Shown here one piece after another: positions 62,866-64,000 of a stretch of 64,000 bases of DNA; the first letter of the stretch is position 1, and every line of letters starts with the position of its first letter. The translations under genes and the position numbers were made by a program. Source of the DNA: Pseudomonas sp. GR 6-02. Lineage in GTDB: Bacteria > Pseudomonadota > Gammaproteobacteria > Pseudomonadales > Pseudomonadaceae. The notes beneath the pieces are model-generated. The model searched no databases and was not told the origin of the DNA. It saw only the letters and a program-made list of their open reading frames with translations. Location of the stretch: positions 3,419,001-3,483,000 of the forward strand of contig NZ_CP011567.1 in NCBI RefSeq assembly GCF_001655615.1, in the 5' to 3' direction.

Positions 62866-63345
62866 ATGTTCATGCGCAGATTGCTAGCCCTGTCCCTATC
62901 CCTTCTATTGCTCTCCCTGAGCGCCTGCGCCCTGTTCCCCAGTCGCGACCCGCTGCACATCAACGTGGTCGGTATCGAGCCGCTGCAAAGCCAGGAGCTG
63001 GAAGTACGCTTCGCGGTAAAACTGCGCGTGCAAAACCCCAATGAAACCGCGATCGCCTATAACGGCGTGGCGCTGGACCTGGAGGTTAATGGCCAGCCGC
63101 TAGCTTCCGGCGTCAGCGATCAGTCGGGCTCGATCCCACGATTCTCCGAAGCAGTGATCGTGGTGCCGGTGAGCGTTTCGGCCTTCTCGGTGCTGCGTCA
63201 GACCCTCGGACTGAGTCAGACGCAGACACTGGACAATCTGCCTTACGTACTGCACGGCAAACTGGCCGGAGGGGCGTTCGGCACCATGCGTTTTGTCGAT
63301 AGCGGCAAGCTCAGCCTGCCGGGCTCGATCTCTGGCACCTGGTAA
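62866..63345 (+). CDS. LEA-type-2 (WHy) lipoprotein
   Basis: This 159-residue protein has a lipoprotein signal (LLALSLSLLLLSLSAC, Cys about 24) and a LEA14/WHy domain with INVVGIEPLQSQELEVRFAVKLRVQNPNETAIAYNGVALDLEVNGQPLASG. The Asp after the lipidated Cys region is absent, so outer-membrane sorting is likely. The family is linked to desiccation and stress. ATG at 62866 and 62872 are both possible. Confidence 0.88.
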   Translation: MFMRRLLALSLSLLLLSLSACALFPSRDPLHINVVGIEPLQSQELEVRFAVKLRVQNPNETAIAYNGVALDLEVNGQPLASGVSDQSGSIPRFSEAVIVVPVSVSAFSVLRQTLGLSQTQTLDNLPYVLHGKLAGGAFGTMRFVDSGKLSLPGSISGTW

Positions 63346-63353
63346 CGCCCCCG

Positions 63354-64000
63354 CTATGTAACGGGGTCGATCACCTGCGTCACACTATGCTTCAGACCTT
63401 CTACGTGCCAGTTGGCCCATAGTCGGGTCTTGCCGTTGCCGCCTTCATCCGGCTCGATCGCCAACCAGTTTCGAGCGGCGATCAGGTAACGCCCCCTCGC
63501 GCCAACAGGCAACATGGTTCCGGTGATGCCGTAGTCGATCTGTTCCTGGTTCGCACCGATGGACTCCAGAAAGTGCACCGCCAACACTGGCGGCGCAGGA
63601 TGCACGACGCCGGTGGAAATCAATTGGTAGATTTTCCCCGCGCCATCGCTGCCATGCCGGGGCAACTTCGATTCGATCACACAGGCCCCGGCCACATGAA
63701 CGTCGCCAGACACCAGCGTGACCTTGCATGATTGGGCTTTGGCGAAATCCAGCAGCCGCATGATCAACCGCTTGCGTTCACTGCGGTGCGGCAGGCTTCG
63801 CCAGTGGTCGCGTAAATCGTCCTCGAGCTCCTGTTGCCCCACCATCACGTCCAGCGCCTTTTCGGCCGCCTGTAAATCAAGGTAACCCACCGGAATACTC
63901 GACATCAGCAACAGGTGCTTGTGCGCAGGGACCTTGTCCAGCCAGGCATAAATCGCATCCCAACTGAGAGGCGAAATAACCCGGGTTTGTTGGGCCTGCG
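63354..64000 (-). CDS. PhoD-like metallophosphatase (partial, runs off the right edge)
   Basis: The minus-strand frame is open from the window end to TAG-type stop at 63354, giving the C-terminal ~215 residues of a larger protein. ISPLSWDAIYAWLDKVPAHKHLLLMSSIPVGYLD, then CKVTLVSGDVHVAGACVIES with His-x-His-like metal ligand (GDVHVAG), and IYQLISTGVVHPAPP fit a PhoD/alkaline phosphatase D fold. Substrate is unknown. The N-terminus lies outside the window. Confidence 0.78.
   Translation of the reverse strand, partial: QAQQTRVISPLSWDAIYAWLDKVPAHKHLLLMSSIPVGYLDLQAAEKALDVMVGQQELEDDLRDHWRSLPHRSERKRLIMRLLDFAKAQSCKVTLVSGDVHVAGACVIESKLPRHGSDGAGKIYQLISTGVVHPAPPVLAVHFLESIGANQEQIDYGITGTMLPVGARGRYLIAARNWLAIEPDEGGNGKTRLWANWHVEGLKHSVTQVIDPVT

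Overview
The window looks like chromosome of a fluorescent-group Pseudomonas (P. fluorescens complex). The evidence is a complete mannitol operon in the P. fluorescens gene order, a complete fapA-F functional-amyloid operon, Pseudomonas-restricted small families (DUF2790, DUF1652, a DUF3077-like protein), many REP-type intergenic repeats, and high-GC coding sequence. No tRNA, rRNA, CRISPR array or intact transposase was found.

Layout. 1-2.2 kb: tail of an upstream gene, then two tandem PI-PLC-like phosphodiesterases. 2.2-12 kb: mannitol/polyol catabolism (mtlR, mtlEFGK ABC importer, mtlD dehydrogenase, mtlY and mtlZ kinases), with three candidate Hfq/Crc target motifs and several REP elements. 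12-18.3 kb: an uncharacterised beta-rich protein, then a type VI secretion module of VgrG with a C-terminal adaptor-like extension, a PD-(D/E)xK DNase effector resembling the PoNe family, and its DUF1910/1911 (PoNi-like) immunity protein. 18.3-22.7 kb: small Pseudomonas proteins (one behind a large nested inverted repeat), ecotin, and a short threonine dehydratase behind what reads as a ribosome-mediated attenuator. 22.9-31.6 kb: RLAN/RimK ATP-grasp ligase with a divergent GNAT, a PQQ sugar dehydrogenase, Ku, LpxO, an SRAP abasic-site protein, a divergent DapF-like epimerase and an Excalibur protein. 31.6-32.2 kb: decayed tyrosine integrase. 32.2-43 kb: ABC-F YbiT, MFS transporter, alpha/beta hydrolase, azoR with a LysR regulator, YjbR, DUF1294, uppP, a chemoreceptor, and pnuC with an NadR-type kinase. 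43.2-49.7 kb: the fap operon with a near-consensus sigma-54 promoter in front and a sigma-54 enhancer-binding protein gene convergent at its end. 50-64 kb: delta-60 repeat protein, nhaB, the overlapping gnd-zwf-HAD operon, cptA, a GNAT, zapE, an NTF2-like protein, a WYL regulator, a 5'-truncated NCS2 permease fused to a REP, a LEA-type lipoprotein and a partial PhoD-like phosphatase.

How it works together. Mannitol enters through MtlEFGK, is oxidised to fructose by MtlD and phosphorylated by MtlZ; the gnd/zwf operon feeds the same central sugar pathways. The T6SS module is a self-contained delivery, toxin and immunity unit. The fap operon makes and exports biofilm amyloid. The observations most worth follow-up are the threonine dehydratase attenuator, the low-complexity insertion inside the DNase effector, the nested inverted repeat before the DUF3077-like gene, the sigma-54 promoter/activator pairing at fap, the DapF-like enzyme lacking a catalytic cysteine, and the permease truncation that coincides with a REP. 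All family assignments come from reading motifs; no database search was run.
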